A stretch of DNA of 64,000 bases from Actinorugispora endophytica. GTDB taxonomy: Bacteria; Actinomycetota; Actinomycetes; Streptosporangiales; Streptosporangiaceae. Positions 26,624-34,804 of the stretch are shown here, piece by piece. Where the stretch lies: positions 62,001-126,000 of the forward strand of contig NZ_SNYN01000001.1 in the NCBI RefSeq assembly GCF_004363075.1, given 5' to 3'. The stretch's first letter is position 1. Each line of letters begins with the position of its first letter. A model generated the notes under the pieces. The model did no database searches, was not told the origin of the DNA, and saw only the letters and a list, made by a program, of their open reading frames with translations. A program made the position numbers and the translations under genes.

Positions 26624-26662
26624 GAACCGGTCGGCGCCCCCATCCCCCGCGCCGACCGGTTC
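26624..26662. terminator. 14-bp perfect hairpin after protease gene
   Basis: GAACCGGTCGGCGC (26624-26637) pairs exactly with GCGCCGACCGGTTC (26649-26662) around an 11-base loop, 18 bases after the stop. It is the likely terminator. Confidence 0.8.
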
Positions 26663-26760
26663 CCCCGTGCCCGGACCGCCCTGGCCCCAGGTTCCCTCCA
26701 GGGCCTTCCTGGCCGGGGGAGGGACCCGGCGGCCCGGCGGGGCCCCACTAGGCTGACCGC

Positions 26761-27132
26761 ATGCGTTCTCTGTGGGCCCTCCTCGCCGACGCGGCCGTGG
26801 TGCTGCTGTTCGTCCTGATCGGACGCTCCAGCCACGACGAGGGCAACGCGCTGCTCGGCGTCGCCGCCACCCTGTGGCCGTTCGCCGCGGCGCTGGCCCT
26901 GGGCTGGCTGGCCACCAGGGCGTGGCGGGCCCCCGCCGCGCCGGTGCGCACCGGGCTCGGGCTGTGGGCCGTCACCGTCATCGGGGCGATGGCGCTGCGG
27001 GCCGTCTCCGGCGCGGGAACGGCCGTGTCGTTCATCGTCGTCACGACGCTGTTCCTGGGCGCCGGGCTCCTCGGCTGGCGCGCGGTGGCGTCCTGGGTCC
27101 TGTCCCGCCGGGCTGGGTCCGCCGCGCGCTAG
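26761..27132 (+). CDS. DUF3054 four-helix membrane protein
   Basis: The 123-residue protein has four hydrophobic segments and the family signature near its start, ADAAVVLLFVLIGRSSHDEG, followed by ATLWPFAAALALGWL. DUF3054 proteins are small integral membrane proteins of unknown function found in actinobacteria and archaea. It is a lone plus-strand gene between the protease and the helicase. Confidence 0.85.
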   Translation: MRSLWALLADAAVVLLFVLIGRSSHDEGNALLGVAATLWPFAAALALGWLATRAWRAPAAPVRTGLGLWAVTVIGAMALRAVSGAGTAVSFIVVTTLFLGAGLLGWRAVASWVLSRRAGSAAR

Positions 27133-27307
27133 CGTCCCCGCGCCCCCGGCACCGCGCTTGGGGAACCGTCCCCGCCACGCGCGAGGTCCTGGCCGCGGCC
27201 CGCGGACGCGGCATTGACCGCACTCGCGCCCCGAACCGCACCCCGAAGACGTCCTGTCGACGGCTGATACTGGAAACACCCCGAAAGCCGCGACGAAGGA
27301 CTCCTCC

Positions 27308-30300
27308 ATGCCCCACCCTCCCACCGGGCTCTACGAGAAGCTGCTGACCAACCGGCTCGAACAGCGCGTGGAGGAACTGGAGGCCGAGGGCTGGCGGGTG
27401 GTGCGCAAGCAGGTTGGCGAGCACTCCTCACCACGCGTCCTGGCCCGGCACATCGCGGACCGGGTGGAGCGGGCCCTCGACGGTCTTCCACTCGACGACC
27501 AGGTCGCGGTCGCCAACCAGATCCTCGGCGCCCTCTCCACCCTGGACGGGACCAAGGACCTTCTCGAACGGGTGGCGGACGGTCCGCGCGAGCTCCTCGC
27601 GCTCGCCTCCGCCGACGACTCCACCGACTACACCCGGCGGCCCGCCACCCCGCTGTCCGAGGCAGCGCTGATCACCAACTCCCCCGAGGACCCGAGCCTG
27701 GGTTCGGAACTGCGCCACGAGCTGGCCACCGCCGACCGGATCGACCTGCTGTGCGCGTTCGTCAAGTGGCACGGCCTGCGCTGGTTGGAGCGGCCGCTCA
27801 AGGCCGCCCGGGAACGCGGCGCGCCCATCCGGGTCATCACCACCACGTACATGGGTGCCACCGAGCGTCGCGCCCTGGACCGGCTGGTCTCCGAGTTCGA
27901 GGCCGAGGTCAAGGTCAACTACGAGACCCGGTCCACCCGGCTCCACGCCAAGGCGTGGCTGTTCCGACGCGGCACCGGCTACCACACCGCCTATGTCGGC
28001 AGTTCCAACCTGTCCAGAGCCGCGCTCCTGGACGGCCTCGAATGGAACGTCCGGTTGTCCTCGGTGGCCACTCCAGCGGTGCTGAGGAAGTTCCAGGCCA
28101 CCTTCGACTCCTACTGGAGCGAGCCCGCCTTCGAGGACTACGACCCCGCCGCCGACGCCCAGCGGCTCGACGAGGCCCTCATCGCGGCGGGCGGCGGTCC
28201 CGGAACCGGTCGCGTGGTCACCTTGTCGGGACTGGAAGTCCGCCCCTTCCCGCACCAGAGAGACATGCTGGAACGCCTTGAGGTCGAGCGCCGCGTCCAC
28301 GGCCGTCACCGCAACCTCCTGGTCGCCGCGACCGGAACCGGGAAGACCGTCATGGCGGCCCTGGACTACAAACGGCTGCGTCCGCGACACGGCTCCGACC
28401 ACACCCTGCTGTTCGTCGCGCACCGCAAGGAGATCCTGGAGCAGGCCCGGCGCACCTACCAGGAGGTCCTCGACGACGCGGGTTTCGGCGAACTCTTCGT
28501 CGGCGGCGCGAAGCCCCGCGCGTGGAAGCACGTGTTCGCGAGTGTCCAGGCCCTCAGCACCTCGTCCTTCCCGCCCTTCGCCCCCGACCACTTCGACGTG
28601 GTCGTGATCGACGAGTTCCACCACGCCTCGGCCGACAGTTACCGGGCCCTCATCGACCGCGTCCGGCCGAAGGAGCTCCTGGGACTCACCGCCACCCCCG
28701 AGCGCATGGACGGGACCGACGTCCAGGACGAGTTCTTCGACGGGCGCATCGCCGCGGAGATGCGCCTGTGGGAGGCCCTGGACAACGATCTGCTGAGTCC
28801 GTTCCACTACTTCGGTATCGCCGACGGCACGGACATGAGCGCGGTGGCCTGGAAGCGCGGCGGCTACGACCGGGACGAGCTGAGCAACCTGCTCACCGGT
28901 GACGACGCCCGCGCCCGCCTGGTGGTCAAAGCCGTGCGGGACAAGATCGCCGACCCGGGCGCCATGCGCGCTCTCGGATTCTGCGTGTCCGTCGAACACG
29001 CCGAGTTCATGGCCGGTTTCTTCGAGGAGGCCGGGATAACCGCCAGAGCCCTCTGCGGCAGGAGCACACCGGGGGAGCGCGAGACCGTACTCGCCGGGCT
29101 CCGCGCGGGCACCGTCCAGGTGGTCTTCTCCGTCGACCTGTTCAACGAGGGGCTCGACATCCCCGACGTGGACACCCTGCTGCTGCTCCGCCCCACATCC
29201 AGCGCCACCGTCTTCCTCCAGCAGCTCGGCCGGGGTCTACGGCGCACCGAAGGCAAGGCGGTGCTGACCGTTCTCGACTTCATCGGCCGGCACCACAAGA
29301 AGTTCCGGTTCGAGAACCAGTTCCGGGCTCTGACCGACCTCAACCGCAAACGCCTGCTCGACGGCATCGAGCAGGACTTCCCCCGGCTGCCCTCGGGGTG
29401 CCAGATCGTCCTGGAGCCCAAGGCCAAGGAGACGGTGCTGGCCGGCATCAAGAGCCAGCTCAACGTCACCGTCACCCGGTTGGCAAAGGAGGTGGACTCC
29501 CACAAGGAGCCGCGCCTCAGCGGTTACCTGGCCGCGAGCGGCCGCGACATCACCGACGTCTACCGCGCGAAGCGCTCCTGGACGGATCTGCTGCGGCGCG
29601 CGGGGCTGCTCTCCGGTCCCGTTCCCGAGGGCGAGGCCGGACTCCTGAGGCGGATGCCCGCGTTCCTGCACGCCGACGATCCCGAGCGGATCAACGTGTA
29701 CACCCGGATTCTGGCGGACGACGCCCCCGCGTACGAGGCATTGGACGAGCGAGGCCGAGCGTTCGTCCGGATGCTCTTCTTCTCGCTGTGGCCGACGGGA
29801 AACGGCTTCCCGACCTACCAGCAAGGACTGGACCTCCTCGGAGCCCACTCCGCCGTCCGCGACGAAATGCGCCAGATCCTGGCCTATGGCCTGGCGCGCA
29901 CCGAGCGCGTCCCCGTCCCGCTGTCCGGCACCTCCCCCGCGATCCCGTTGTCCGTGCACGCCTCGTACAGCCGCGAGGAGATCCTCCCCGCCCTCGGGCA
30001 GAGCGGGCTCGGCGGCAACGCCCTGCCCGGGACCTTCCGCGAAGGCGTCAAGTGGTGCGCGGACATCGCGACCGACGCCCTGTTCGTCACCCTGGACAAG
30101 GACGAGAAGGACTTCTCGCCCCAGACCCGCTACAGGGACTACGCACTGAACGAGCGCCTCTTCCACTGGGAGTCGCAGAACCAGACGTCGGAGTCCTCCC
30201 CCACCGGCATGCGCTACCAACACCACAGGGAGCGGGGAAGCAGCGTCCTGCTGTTCGTCCGCCGCTACAAGACCACCGACATCGGCACCGCCCAGCCCTG

Positions 30301-30424
30301 GATGCTCCTGGGGCCCGCCGACTACGTCAGCCATGAGGGGAGCAGGCCCATGGGGGTCGTCTGGCGCCTGCGCCACGCGATGCCCGCGGACATGTGGACG
30401 TACTCGGCGATCGCGACGGGGTAG
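27308..30424 (+). CDS. PLD-nuclease/superfamily II helicase/DUF3427 fusion
   Basis: The product is 1038 residues. An N-terminal helical region is followed by a phospholipase-D-type domain with RLHAKAWLFRRG and YVGSSNLSRAALLDG near residues 215-245, a single HKD-like site. The SF2 helicase core has Walker A VAATGTGKTVMAAL, DEFHHA in place of DEAH, TATPERMDG and motif VI QQLGRGLRRTEGKA. The last 250 residues match DUF3427. This three-part layout recurs in bacteria next to defence genes and is thought to act on DNA; its function is not settled. GAAGGA precedes the start by 7 bases. The coding GC is high, so it is not part of the low-GC block that follows. Confidence 0.88.
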   Translation: MPHPPTGLYEKLLTNRLEQRVEELEAEGWRVVRKQVGEHSSPRVLARHIADRVERALDGLPLDDQVAVANQILGALSTLDGTKDLLERVADGPRELLALASADDSTDYTRRPATPLSEAALITNSPEDPSLGSELRHELATADRIDLLCAFVKWHGLRWLERPLKAARERGAPIRVITTTYMGATERRALDRLVSEFEAEVKVNYETRSTRLHAKAWLFRRGTGYHTAYVGSSNLSRAALLDGLEWNVRLSSVATPAVLRKFQATFDSYWSEPAFEDYDPAADAQRLDEALIAAGGGPGTGRVVTLSGLEVRPFPHQRDMLERLEVERRVHGRHRNLLVAATGTGKTVMAALDYKRLRPRHGSDHTLLFVAHRKEILEQARRTYQEVLDDAGFGELFVGGAKPRAWKHVFASVQALSTSSFPPFAPDHFDVVVIDEFHHASADSYRALIDRVRPKELLGLTATPERMDGTDVQDEFFDGRIAAEMRLWEALDNDLLSPFHYFGIADGTDMSAVAWKRGGYDRDELSNLLTGDDARARLVVKAVRDKIADPGAMRALGFCVSVEHAEFMAGFFEEAGITARALCGRSTPGERETVLAGLRAGTVQVVFSVDLFNEGLDIPDVDTLLLLRPTSSATVFLQQLGRGLRRTEGKAVLTVLDFIGRHHKKFRFENQFRALTDLNRKRLLDGIEQDFPRLPSGCQIVLEPKAKETVLAGIKSQLNVTVTRLAKEVDSHKEPRLSGYLAASGRDITDVYRAKRSWTDLLRRAGLLSGPVPEGEAGLLRRMPAFLHADDPERINVYTRILADDAPAYEALDERGRAFVRMLFFSLWPTGNGFPTYQQGLDLLGAHSAVRDEMRQILAYGLARTERVPVPLSGTSPAIPLSVHASYSREEILPALGQSGLGGNALPGTFREGVKWCADIATDALFVTLDKDEKDFSPQTRYRDYALNERLFHWESQNQTSESSPTGMRYQHHRERGSSVLLFVRRYKTTDIGTAQPWMLLGPADYVSHEGSRPMGVVWRLRHAMPADMWTYSAIATG

Positions 30425-30484
30425 CCGTCCGGCACCGGCCGCACGCCGAACCGCCTCTCTGAGTCAGGACATCACGGCCGCCCG

Positions 30485-30680
30485 GTCCGGACAGGCGACG
30501 TGGCCACCGAGCGGCTCCGGAGCCGCACTCGCGTTCCCCGATGAGGCCGACCGCTTCCAGGTCGTCTGCGCACCTCCTGGGGGCCAGTCAGCGCCGGACC
30601 TCGGCCATCGGCGCCCCGCTCGGCGCCACCGCGTGGAACAGGCCGCGCAGGATCAGCCGCGCGCCCGAACGCCAGTGCTC
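30485..30680 (-). pseudogene. Possible remnant of a type IV coupling-protein-like gene
   Basis: On the minus strand a frame reads EHWRSGARLILRGLFHAV, continuing through SGAPMAEVRR, then an in-frame TGA, then LAPRRC and DLEAVGLIGERE. Helical text of this kind occurs in the middle of TraG/VirD4-type coupling proteins of actinomycetes. There is no start, no Walker motif and a stop in the middle, so if real it is debris. The rest of the gap 30425-30797 holds no gene; the right third is A/T-rich and abuts the next gene. Confidence 0.25.
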
Positions 30681-30797
30681 GGCGTCGTTTTATCGAGACT
30701 TTTTCTCCGACTTCGAGATGGATTTTCGGCAACACCCATACTCGTTTCGGACATTCCAGAGAAGTACACTCCCCGAGAATACGTAAGCCACAACACG

Positions 30798-31274
30798 TCA
30801 CAGACCCACACTGGCGATATCCTCTTCAACTGAAGCTATCGGCAGATCAGACAACAGCTTCCGAACTTCCTCCGGAGCGAGCCGATGGTAACCGTAGATT
30901 TCTGCACCGAAGTCATCAGAACGCCGATGAGTCACGCGGATATACTCCTCATTGTCAGTGAATACTTCATCACCCGCATGGGGGCCAGTGTGTTCATACC
31001 AGCGAGTTGACTCAGGAAGCGCGATCCCATACTCCGAAATCAGGCTTATCAGATTCCCGGCCGCACTAGGGAAGTCAATACCGGGCTGAAATTCGAAGCG
31101 TTCGTCGAGGACTTCACTCAGGACAACAACCGCCTCCCCGCCTATTAGGATATAGACGCGCCCCAGACAGACGTTGTCGTGTTCGTAGAAACCTTTCCAT
31201 CGCACAGCGGTGACTATCCGCCTGGTTCCGTCGGGGAGATCCTCGATGCGAGGCGTAGAGTTCACTTCACTCAC
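30798..31274 (-). CDS. Hypothetical low-GC protein, immunity-protein-like
   Basis: The 158-residue soluble acidic protein begins SEVNSTPRIEDLPDGTRR and contains VYILIGGEAVVVLSEVLDER and EEYIRVTHRRSDDFG. GC is far below the surroundings, indicating transfer. The GTG start at 31274 overlaps the stop of a 53-residue frame upstream (GTGA), and GGAG lies 7 bases before it. Small acidic low-GC proteins downstream of a truncated frame are typical of immunity genes left behind by polymorphic toxin cassettes; no immunity family was recognised by name. Confidence 0.6.
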   Translation of the reverse strand: MSEVNSTPRIEDLPDGTRRIVTAVRWKGFYEHDNVCLGRVYILIGGEAVVVLSEVLDERFEFQPGIDFPSAAGNLISLISEYGIALPESTRWYEHTGPHAGDEVFTDNEEYIRVTHRRSDDFGAEIYGYHRLAPEEVRKLLSDLPIASVEEDIASVGL

Positions 31275-31432
31275 CAGTCCACTCCTTCATTTCCGGATCT
31301 GCCGGACTCACCAGGTCCCATCACATGCTCGCCAATCCAGAACCGGTCCTGACCCAGGAGCATGGCGGCTTTCGGGCGAGCAGAGACCATAACCGCGATA
31401 ATCTCGGAACGCCATTCAGGTTCAGACGGCAT
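31271..31432 (-). CDS. Small hypothetical protein (53 residues)
   Basis: The frame runs from ATG at 31432 (MPSEPEWRSEIIAVMVSARP onwards) to a TGA overlapping the next gene's GTG. The overlap and the non-random composition argue that it is translated, perhaps as the end of a longer ancestral protein. The ribosome site is weak; ATG at 31390 is an alternative. No family was recognised. Confidence 0.4.
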   Translation of the reverse strand: MPSEPEWRSEIIAVMVSARPKAAMLLGQDRFWIGEHVMGPGESGRSGNEGVDW

Positions 31433-31494
31433 TCACCATCGAACCGAGCACACGAGGAACTCTCCACCAGGAGACTCTCACAAACCCGAAACGA

Positions 31495-31719
31495 CTACCC
31501 GATCATTCCCTCCCTCCCAAGACGATCGACGGCAGCGGGGTAGCCCCTCGGGATTCTCTTCCTTTCCTCCGGAGACAAGAAGACGAGCCGCCTGAGCTCC
31601 TCGTCGTACGGGTGGGAATCTGCGGCGATCCTCTTCCCGCTCTCCGCGTAGAAGCGGCGTTCTCCGCGCTCAAGGACTACCGACCGAATAAGCCGCTCCC
31701 TCTCCTCGATACGGAACAC
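31495..31719 (-). CDS. Hypothetical protein, possible toxin C-terminal fragment
   Basis: The 74-residue charged frame reads VFRIEERERLIRSVVLERGE and later HPYDEELRRLVFLSPEERKR. It stops at 31495, 62 bases before the next small frame. There is no signal or domain upstream: in-frame sequence before 31719 becomes Arg/Pro-rich and non-coding in look (an ATG at 31773 would add 18 such residues). It could be the severed C-terminus of a toxin whose N-terminal delivery domain is lost. Confidence 0.4.
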   Translation of the reverse strand: MFRIEERERLIRSVVLERGERRFYAESGKRIAADSHPYDEELRRLVFLSPEERKRIPRGYPAAVDRLGREGMIG

Positions 31720-31885
31720 CCACAGGCCCGCAGCACGGCATCCCCGACGGCGGGGGCCCGGAACCCCCTGCATGTAGGGCTTCGCGGCCGGAAGCGGTCG
31801 AGGGGGCGCCCTGTCGCCGCTCCCTCCCGCGCCTCTATGATCGTGCGGCCGGGGAGTCGGAAGCGGTCTGGTGGAGGAAGCAAGC

Positions 31886-32455
31886 GTGGACCTGGTCGGG
31901 CAGCTCGTCACCATCGCGGCGGTGCTCCTGGGGGCGGTGACGACCTACATCACCAACCACCTGATGGAGCGGAACAAGCACAAGCTGGGGCTCCGCACCC
32001 GGTGGGACGAGAAGAAGCTCGACGCCTACGCCGACTACGTGGGCAAGATCCGCTCCTCCGGCTACGCCGCCGTGCTGCTCTACGAGGTGCGGGAGGGGAT
32101 GCGGACGCTTCCCCGGACCGAACAGGACCTGGCCGAGGGGCTGACCGATGCCGTCGGCGACCAGTCGCTCGCCTTCGAGCGGGTGATGCTGCTGGCCGGC
32201 GACGCGGTGATCGACGCCGCCCACGGCGTTCAGGAGGCGATGGCCGCGATCACCTGGCAGGCGCGCGGTACCACCGAGGGCACGTTGGAGGAGTGGCGGG
32301 CCCTGCACACGAAACTGTTCACGGCGATCAACCGCTTCCACGAGCGCGCGCGGGCGGACCTCGGCGTGAGCGGGGCCTTCCTGGGCGACCAGCACTCCGC
32401 CCGGGGCCTGCTCCTGCCCGAGAACCGGGGGAAGGACGGCAGCATCACCTCGTGA
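31886..32455 (+). CDS. Membrane-anchored hypothetical protein
   Basis: The 189-residue protein begins with one membrane segment (VDLVGQLVTIAAVLLGAVTT) and continues with a helical cytoplasmic domain (RWDEKKLDAYADYVGKIRSS, EWRALHTKLFTAINRFHERAR). Similar single-pass helical proteins are common in streptomycetes without known function. GTG at 31886 is chosen because GGAGGA lies 7 bases upstream; a GTG at 31871 is the alternative. It converges with the glycosyltransferase gene, with only 18 bases between the stops. Confidence 0.65.
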   Translation: MDLVGQLVTIAAVLLGAVTTYITNHLMERNKHKLGLRTRWDEKKLDAYADYVGKIRSSGYAAVLLYEVREGMRTLPRTEQDLAEGLTDAVGDQSLAFERVMLLAGDAVIDAAHGVQEAMAAITWQARGTTEGTLEEWRALHTKLFTAINRFHERARADLGVSGAFLGDQHSARGLLLPENRGKDGSITS

Positions 32456-32473
32456 CGCCCGGCGCCTCCCTGT

Positions 32474-33229
32474 TCAGGCCGCGCCGAACCGCCAGCCGTC
32501 CAGGGCCGCGAGCGAGCGCGCCCGCGCCTCGACCACGGCCATCCGGGCGTTCCACTCGCTCTCGGCGGTGTGCTCGGGTTGGCTGGTGGCCTGCCCCGGC
32601 CACTTGCGGTACAGCAGCCCGGCCTCGGCGGTGAACCATCCCCCGCTGACGGCGTCGAGCGCCATGAGCAGGCCCGTGTCCTCGGACGCGGGCAGCGCCA
32701 TCCACCCGCCCAGGGCCAGCAGCAGCTCCCGCCGGACGAACAGCGTGGCCGGGTGGACCGGGGAGCGGAAGCCGTGCGCCTTCCAGTGCTCCAGCACGGC
32801 GCCCCGCTCGATCGGCCCCTCGGGCGGGTCGTCGAAGCCGACGGTGGAGCCGTCGGGGAGGAGGTCCAGCGCCCGGGACGCGGCCCAGCCGATGTCGGGG
32901 TTCCCGGCTAGGGCCCGCAGGTCCCTGGCGAGCACTCCGGGGGTCAGCACGTCGTCCGAGTCGAGGATCTTCACGAACCGCCCGGTCGCGCGGGAGAGGG
33001 CCAGGGTGCGCGCCACACCGGCGGACCCGGCGCGCCCCTGCGCGAAGGAGACCCTCGGGTCGTCCGGCACGTACGGCGCGACCGCGTCCGTCACGCCGTC
33101 CTCCTGGACCACCCACCGCCACTCCCAGCCTTCGGGGAGGTCCTGTTCGAGGAGGGACTTGTAGGCGTCCGGCAGGTGCCCGGCCCCCGGCGCGTGAACC
33201 GCCGTGACGACGGAGATGAACTCGGTCAT
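32474..33229 (-). CDS. Family 2 glycosyltransferase
   Basis: The 251-residue GT-A protein has ISVVTAVHAPGAGHLPDAYK at the nucleotide-binding start and KILDSDDVLTPG (DxD, near residue 91) for metal binding. The acceptor side ends with a GGWFTAEAGLLYRKWPGQA region. No membrane segment is present. A sugar donor cannot be predicted and no polysaccharide genes are nearby. It may act on a secondary metabolite or surface molecule. Confidence 0.85.
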   Translation of the reverse strand: MTEFISVVTAVHAPGAGHLPDAYKSLLEQDLPEGWEWRWVVQEDGVTDAVAPYVPDDPRVSFAQGRAGSAGVARTLALSRATGRFVKILDSDDVLTPGVLARDLRALAGNPDIGWAASRALDLLPDGSTVGFDDPPEGPIERGAVLEHWKAHGFRSPVHPATLFVRRELLLALGGWMALPASEDTGLLMALDAVSGGWFTAEAGLLYRKWPGQATSQPEHTAESEWNARMAVVEARARSLAALDGWRFGAA

Positions 33230-33389
33230 GGCTACCCTCTGCCCAGCGGGGCCTGATGGCCCCCTCGATGACCGTGACACTAGCGCTCTCCGGGGCGGGC
33301 CCGGAAGGACTCCGCCGCCAAGACCAGCGGTGGAACGCGGAACAGTGGGGCGACCGGCTCGTGCTGAAGGACCGTTCTAGCTTGGGGCC

Positions 33390-33989
33390 ATGACGAAATA
33401 CGCGTGGATGTACCGTCTCGGCCTCACTCCGTGGGAGCGCTACGGCGCCGCGGGCGGGGCACAGCTCGGCTCCCTGCTCGACCGGGAGGCGGAAGAGCGC
33501 CCGTCCGGCCCCGGGCGGGCGTTGGACATCGGTTGCGGACGCGGGCAGTTCACCCCCGAACCGGCCCGGCGCGGGTGGGAGACGGTGGGCGTCGACATCG
33601 TGCCGGAGGCCGTCGAGGCCGCCCGGCGCAAGGGACCGGCGGAGGTCACCTACGTCGTGGGTGACGCGACCGGCCTCGAATCGGCCGGCCTGGGAACGTT
33701 CGACCTCTTCCTCGACATCGGCTGCTTCCAGGGCCTCGACACGGACCAGCGGGTCGCGGAGGGGCGGGGCGTGACGGCGCTCGCCGCGCGAGGGGCCACT
33801 CTGCTGCTGCTCGCCTTCGGGCCGTCGCGGTACCGGCGGCTTGTCGAGGGCGTCTCGCAGGCGGAGGTCGAGGCCGCGTTCCCGGGGTGGGAGCTCCTCT
33901 CGGCCGAGGACGCGGACACCGCCGGCCTGGGGTGGCCGATGAACCAGACCTCGCCGAAGTGGTACCGGTTCCGCCGCGCCGCCGAGTGA
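33390..33989 (+). CDS. Class I SAM-dependent methyltransferase
   Basis: The 199-residue protein has RALDIGCGRGQFTPE (motif I, near residue 43), VGVDIVPEAVEAA (motif II) and a DLFLDIGCFQGLD motif IV-like stretch. The cysteine-containing DIGCFQ is a feature of a thiopurine/tellurite-type small methyltransferase subset. The substrate is unknown. It is transcribed away from the glycosyltransferase across a 160-base gap. Confidence 0.85.
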   Translation: MTKYAWMYRLGLTPWERYGAAGGAQLGSLLDREAEERPSGPGRALDIGCGRGQFTPEPARRGWETVGVDIVPEAVEAARRKGPAEVTYVVGDATGLESAGLGTFDLFLDIGCFQGLDTDQRVAEGRGVTALAARGATLLLLAFGPSRYRRLVEGVSQAEVEAAFPGWELLSAEDADTAGLGWPMNQTSPKWYRFRRAAE

Positions 33990-34008
33990 CGCGGTCCCGG
34001 AGGACGGG

Positions 34009-34149
34009 CTAGACACCGACGGCCATCATGACAGTGGCCACGAGGGCGGCGGGGGTCAGGACCGCGAGGGCCTGGAGGACGATCGCCGCTCGGGACGGCG
34101 GTCTGCGGGGGCGGGCGTGACGGGGGACGTAGTCGCGGTTGCGGGCCAT
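34009..34149 (-). CDS. Small single-pass membrane protein (46 residues)
   Basis: MARNRDYVPRHARPRRPPSR forms a basic head, followed by a membrane segment (IVLQALAVLTPAALVATVMM). AAAGGA lies 8 bases before the ATG at 34149. Such tiny proteins accompany XRE-DUF397 loci; function unknown. Confidence 0.5.
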   Translation of the reverse strand: MARNRDYVPRHARPRRPPSRAAIVLQALAVLTPAALVATVMMAVGV

Positions 34150-34234
34150 AAGGGGCGTCCTTTCCGGGCGTGGGACCGGAGGCGCGGGGGCGCGGCCGTG
34201 CGGGGCCGCGCCCCCGTCCTTCCTCCGGGCTGGT

Positions 34235-34603
34235 CTAGGTGAGGGGGCTGGCCAGCAGGAGGGTGTTGCGGATGCGGCGGGCCATGTCACGGGTGCGCTC
34301 GGCGGGAAGGTTGCGGGTGAGTTCGGGCGCGACCGTGCCGAACTTGTAGGTCTCCTCGGGCCACAGCAGCCACCACCAGGGGCGCCGGGTGTGCGGGTCG
34401 GGTCGCAGCACCGCGCGCTGGAAGGCACTGGTGTGCGACCCGTCGCGGATCGCCATCTCCACCGGCACGACCGCGTCCACGGTCAGCACCGACGCGTCGA
34501 CGCGCGCGTCCAGGCCCAGGACCTGGAGTTCACCCGCCAGCGCATAGAGGGGCTGGAGTTCGGGACCGTGCAACACGGCCTCGACCTCGGGGGTTCGGGA
34601 CAT
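34235..34603 (-). CDS. Hypothetical protein of XRE-DUF397 loci
   Basis: The 122-residue protein contains VVPVEMAIRDGSHTSAFQRA and WWWLLWPEETYKFGTVAPE, an aromatic-rich core. It is divergent from the XRE regulator gene across a 201-base A/T-rich region with a perfect inverted repeat. Proteins of this type occur beside DUF5753 regulators in actinomycetes, with no known role. Confidence 0.6.
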   Translation of the reverse strand: MSRTPEVEAVLHGPELQPLYALAGELQVLGLDARVDASVLTVDAVVPVEMAIRDGSHTSAFQRAVLRPDPHTRRPWWWLLWPEETYKFGTVAPELTRNLPAERTRDMARRIRNTLLLASPLT

Positions 34604-34672
34604 AGGGGGTCACCACCCTGCGTAGGGGTCGACCGCGACTTGGAGCGATCAACCGCTTACAAACAGAGTAAA

Positions 34673-34703
34673 CTCTAACCGTTAGAATTCAAGTCGGTTA
34701 GAG
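34673..34703. promoter_or_regulatory. Inverted repeat in divergent promoter region (candidate XRE operator)
   Basis: CTCTAACCG (34673-34681) and CGGTTAGAG (34695-34703) are perfect 9-bp arms with a 13-base spacer. A nested CTAAC-C-GTTAG palindrome sits at 34675-34685. It lies between the divergent 122-residue gene and the XRE gene and is a good autoregulatory operator candidate. Confidence 0.5.
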
Positions 34704-34804
34704 AAAAATCGGTCAGAAAGTTGCTCAACAGCTACTAGTACGGTTCGTAGCTCAAGGGTGGTAAGGATGGTGAAGCCCTCTGCCGAAGAGAGGAAACCCA
34801 AGCG

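Noticed and set aside
31275-31300. Separate short coding frame ending MKEWTGE just before the 158-residue gene
   Set aside because: It is closed by a stop 17 codons upstream; the neighbouring frame with the GTGA overlap is the better candidate.
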